Source of the DNA: Deltaproteobacteria bacterium
GTDB taxonomy: Bacteria > Desulfobacterota > Dissulfuribacteria > Dissulfuribacterales > UBA3076
Length of the DNA: 55,863 nucleotides
Assembly (NCBI GenBank): GCA_018399745.1
Contig: JAGYNZ010000016.1
Coordinates: 1-55,863, forward strand
Reading direction: 5' to 3'
How positions within the stretch are numbered: the first letter of the stretch is position 1; the number at the start of each line of letters is the position of its first letter. The notes under the pieces were generated by a model. It ran no database searches. It was not told the origin of the DNA and saw only the letters and a list, made by a program, of their open reading frames with translations. The position numbers were made by a program, and so were the translations under genes. Shown in pieces: positions 53,588 to 55,863 of this stretch.

Positions 53588-53650
53588 GCCGGAATGGATG
53601 ACTTTGGGATATTTCATCATTTAATGGGGCGTGGGATTGAAGAGAAAAAG
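53588..53650 (+). pseudogene. REP-associated tyrosine transposase (RAYT) N-terminal remnant
   Basis: After a stop at 53585-53587 the plus-strand frame reads A-G-M-D-D-F-G-I-F-H-H-L-M-G-R-G-I-E. This clearly matches the start of Y1_Tnp/RAYT transposases (A-R-L-D-x-P-G-x-x-H-H-x-M-x-R-G-I-E). Family similarity ends after the glutamate stretch, and the catalytic tyrosine part is absent. The same motif recurs at the right edge of the window, so the two-gene unit between 53.7 and 55.5 kb is flanked by RAYT sequence on both sides. Confidence 0.65.
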
Positions 53651-53708
53651 CTATTAAATTTCGTTCAGATATGGCTTCCCTTAGCGATTCAATTAATCCG
53701 ACTAAAAA

Positions 53709-55298
53709 TTAATCTATTGGCTGTTCTTTGAACCATTCCAAGATCCTGTTAGCTGGACTTTCCGCAAAATTTTTTACCACTGCTTCTTCTTTTGCTACTA
53801 TTCGAAGAACTTTCGCAATAATTAGATCATGTTCAATGGCTCGAAGGAAGAAGTTTCCTTGTTCGATGTCCGTTGCATCAAACAACAAATCTAATACGGG
53901 ACTGTCCTGATTATGGGCTGTGGCGCGCCAGATGAAACGAGGCATATTTTCCGTCAAGGCATCTTTTCGATATGAGCCATTAAAAGTTTTGCTATTCAAT
54001 AAGTCCTTTTTTACTTTATTAATGGTTGTAAAATAGATTTCCCACTCAAGACGCTGGACCAATGAAGGGAGGAACCCCTTCTCCCTGAGCTGTTCGAAGA
54101 AAAGGTCGAAAAATAGAACGCTATGATGAATTGTTTCGAAAGTTATTCTGAGTTTATGGTAAATAGGAATAAGTACGCATTCTGCTACAGCTCTCGCGCT
54201 TCCAATGGGACCGTTACCATTGTCCCCTCTCCAAGACGTGGATATAGACGATGTCTCTTTCGTCTCTTTCTCTTGATCAAAAACCACTTTTTTGCCATCA
54301 AACTTCATACGTGCAAATGGTCCAACCTGGTCGTCGTGAACATAAATTTTATCTATTTGGGATGCCTTTAACAGAAATCCTATGTTATCCAACGGCTTGG
54401 CTTCGGAGAGTCCTAAACTGTAGCCGGTAATCGCTACGGCGTGTTTGCCCATGAGGTGCGCCTTTTTGCCCGTAACGTCATACAGCCTTATTCCCATAAT
54501 CAAAGGAACTGCGCCTTTCAGATAGGCATACAGAACGCCTTTCAAAATGTAATGGTTCCTGACATGAACAAGTATAGGTTCTAAACCAATATTTCGAATC
54601 ACATGGGCCATCTGGGCAATATTAAGTCCATGACTGGGAATCGCCCTGTCTTCGATTGGGAAATTATCAGTTGCTTTTTTGGTAATTTCCACTGGAGAAG
54701 GAATAGGATGCTGAAACAACATGCCGGTTCCATGAAAGACCGACCATAAGGCACTGGTTGCACAGGCAGCAACTACCTTGTCTTGTTCTTGAAAGGCCAG
54801 GGATTTTGTCCGGAGGGAAAGGCCGAAAAGATTAGCTTTATACGGTCGAAGGATTGGAAAATATCTACGACCACTATCGCTCGGGTATGCTGTTAAACAT
54901 GTACGTCCGATAACTGTCTGGGGTAGTGGTTTAACAACTATGAAGCCAAGGTAGGCTTCCTGAAATTTTGATTCTGAAAAATCATCAGGCCCCGATGATA
55001 GAAGCGCATCCAGATCCTCAGATGAAAGCAAAGATCTAAAAAAGTGGAGACGAGTACATTTACGCCGGTAATGTTTGAAACACTTTACATAATATTCAGC
55101 ATAGTCGTTCAGAAAATCTCTATCTATATAACCGTTTTCAACGATTATTGTTCGAGCGCTGATTCCATCAAAATAATTTTCAAAATAACAACGATGTAGT
55201 TTTTTGTTTACAGCCTTAAGTGAGGCCCCTGACTTCTCAGCAATTATCTTCGAAACCTTATCAATATGGTACTCGAAAACTTCAAATGGCTGGAACAC
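53709..55298 (-). CDS. Papain/C39-like cysteine peptidase-type protein, second gene of a two-gene unit
   Basis: A 529-residue cytoplasmic protein with no signal peptide or membrane helix. The order of motifs fits a papain-fold peptidase: Gln172 then Cys179 in V-V-A-A-C-A-T-S-A-L-W (seven residues apart, as for an oxyanion Gln and nucleophile), His286 in M-G-K-H-A-V-A-I-T-G-Y, and Asp322/Asp323 in Y-V-H-D-D-Q-V-G-P. The N-terminal ~165 residues and the C-terminal ~190 residues are not recognised and could bind a target. GTG start, 11 bp after the stop of the small upstream gene. The nearest recognisable class is C39-like or Peptidase_C1-like; substrate and role are unknown. The toxin or effector role is inference from context. 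Confidence 0.7.
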   Translation of the reverse strand: MFQPFEVFEYHIDKVSKIIAEKSGASLKAVNKKLHRCYFENYFDGISARTIIVENGYIDRDFLNDYAEYYVKCFKHYRRKCTRLHFFRSLLSSEDLDALLSSGPDDFSESKFQEAYLGFIVVKPLPQTVIGRTCLTAYPSDSGRRYFPILRPYKANLFGLSLRTKSLAFQEQDKVVAACATSALWSVFHGTGMLFQHPIPSPVEITKKATDNFPIEDRAIPSHGLNIAQMAHVIRNIGLEPILVHVRNHYILKGVLYAYLKGAVPLIMGIRLYDVTGKKAHLMGKHAVAITGYSLGLSEAKPLDNIGFLLKASQIDKIYVHDDQVGPFARMKFDGKKVVFDQEKETKETSSISTSWRGDNGNGPIGSARAVAECVLIPIYHKLRITFETIHHSVLFFDLFFEQLREKGFLPSLVQRLEWEIYFTTINKVKKDLLNSKTFNGSYRKDALTENMPRFIWRATAHNQDSPVLDLLFDATDIEQGNFFLRAIEHDLIIAKVLRIVAKEEAVVKNFAESPANRILEWFKEQPID

Positions 55299-55309
55299 GA
55301 AATTGCCTG

Positions 55310-55495
55310 CTAAAGGGTCATAGGCTCAAATATGCTTTTAGGATCAATCTGACTCTCTTTTTCCAATCTTTCGGTAACAGAAGTGGCCTTTACCAGAACT
55401 TCCTTCATTGCACGTTTGCCACGAGAGGACGCCAACCACTTTTTTGCTTTTTCCGCGATTTCATTTGGATCGTGATCGTATGATCTTGCCTTCAT
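55310..55495 (-). CDS. 61-residue charged protein, antitoxin-like, first gene of the two-gene unit
   Basis: The ATG at 55493-55495 is preceded by GGGAG at eight bases. The protein is helical and charged (E-I-A-E-K-A-K-K-W-L-A-S-S-R-G-K-R-A-M) and ends I-D-P-K-S-I-F-E-P-M-T-L, a compact acidic/hydrophobic tail. Size, charge and position upstream of a larger gene resemble antitoxins of type II modules, but no named antitoxin family was recognised and no DNA-binding fold is obvious. An 11-bp gap to the peptidase-like gene implies a shared transcript. Confidence 0.65.
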   Translation of the reverse strand: MKARSYDHDPNEIAEKAKKWLASSRGKRAMKEVLVKATSVTERLEKESQIDPKSIFEPMTL

Positions 55496-55749
55496 TATTA
55501 AATCTCCCTTTTTGCCATTGGAATGAAGGTAAAAGTAACCATTTTAACATTTATTAAAGTTATTCTGTTTATCGACACGCTACTTATTTATCTAAAAATA
55601 AGATGATTTTTAAATAATGAAAAGATGTATGCTACGTGACAAAAGCCAGCATATAAAATGAGGAACCATTCATTTCATTCCTCGACCATTTTATATTCGA
55701 TATGTTTCTTTATAGTCAAGAATTATTTTGAGGTAGGGGACAAGCCCGA
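55496..55749. other. Intergenic region with a bulged palindrome before the edge RAYT
   Basis: About 250 bp, AT-rich, carrying the expected promoter of the two-gene unit (minus strand). An inverted repeat at 55653-55694 pairs ATAAAATG with CATTTTAT and AGGAA with TTCCT, with a four-base bulge (CGAC) and a 12-base loop. It lies about 55 bp before the RAYT reading frame and may be its cognate palindrome. No promoter boxes are asserted. Confidence 0.45.
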
Positions 55750-55863
55750 TTGGATGCGCCTGGTGTTTTGCATCATGTTATGGCACGTGGAATTGAGCGA
55801 CGGCCAATTTTTATTGATGACCGTGACAAAGATGAGTTTGTTCGCCGTCTATCAAGTCTTGCC
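55750..55863 (+). CDS. REP-associated tyrosine transposase (RAYT), 5' part at window edge
   Basis: The plus-strand frame reads R-L-D-A-P-G-V-L-H-H-V-M-A-R-G-I-E-R-R-P, the highly conserved N-terminus of Y1_Tnp/RAYT single-strand transposases, whose His-x-Met-x-Arg-Gly region belongs to the HUH-like fold. It continues with I-F-I-D-D-R-D-K-D-E-F-V-R-R-L to the window end. The first in-frame start is a TTG at 55750; a stop at 55729 prevents the usual M-x-R-Q-A start, so the 5' end is atypical or slightly damaged. The catalytic Tyr lies beyond the window. Confidence 0.8.
   Translation, partial: MDAPGVLHHVMARGIERRPIFIDDRDKDEFVRRLSSLA

Overview
The window looks like chromosomal DNA of an anaerobic or microaerotolerant member of the Desulfobacterota (former Deltaproteobacteria), probably a sulfate-reducer relative. 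This is inferred from gene content rather than a marker gene. The clues are a DUF39 homocysteine-synthesis protein with a CBS-ACT partner, LarB and LarE, rubrerythrin- and rubredoxin-like proteins, a glutaredoxin-thioredoxin reductase fusion, a TIGR04211-type SH3 protein, a TIGR02757 protein, FlgM, ClpA/ClpS and a full-length HrpA. No rRNA or tRNA gene was recognised. GC content is moderate, with AT-rich intergenic stretches.

Layout. 1-0.5 kb: remnant of a ParA-family gene followed by two copies of a CRISPR-repeat-like sequence. 0.5-6.3 kb: a PutP-like symporter, a PagL-like lipid A deacylase and an incomplete ectoine locus (ectB and its dedicated aspartate kinase, without ectA or ectC). 6.3-19.3 kb: housekeeping genes (hrpA, an MBL hydrolase, an SH3 membrane protein, adk, glgP, clpA-clpS, tlyA). 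19.3-23.3 kb: an Mrp-type ATPase lacking its usual CXXC, a methyltransferase, an unusual degenerate-GGDEF/receiver/DHp protein, an orphan flgM and HU. 23.3-27 kb: a sulfur and cofactor operon (CBS-ACT protein, DUF39 protein, LarE, then HU), a tiny Arg-rich ORF and LarB. 27-42.6 kb: mixed metabolic and regulatory genes (APH-AAA fusion, UbiB with a coupled helical partner, DUF364, diguanylate cyclase, lipase, GDPD, TIGR02757, lytic transglycosylase, SDRs, Nudix, two flavin-type oxidases). 42.8-48.1 kb: a compact redox, peroxide and copper island on the minus strand (ferredoxin, Grx-TrxR fusion, Grx, rubrerythrin-like, rubredoxin-like, CopA, CopZ). 48.5-52.3 kb: MgtE, then a possible envelope-stress group (PLDc_N membrane protein, cytoplasmic and exported coiled-coil proteins with similar tails, a soluble histidine kinase).

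52.5-55.9 kb is an accessory and decay region, and the most interesting part. Two genes with intact starts but missing ends, a DUF2779/Cas4-like gene and a DUF499 ATPase, converge on one deletion-like junction. Tandem REP-like palindromes and a REP-associated transposase (RAYT) remnant follow. Next is an intact two-gene unit: a 61-aa charged, antitoxin-like protein, then a 529-aa protein with a papain/C39-like Cys-His-Asp arrangement. The unit is bounded on the far side by another RAYT gene running off the window. I consider it the best candidate for an undescribed system; its function (toxin-antitoxin, protease-based defence or peptide processing) is not established by the sequence.

How the genes fit together: ectB and the aspartate kinase would supply diaminobutyrate. 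The CBS-ACT, DUF39 and LarE genes form a tight sulfur-transfer operon. The 42.8-48.1 kb genes plausibly protect against oxygen and copper. The right end is a mobile, recombining locus.
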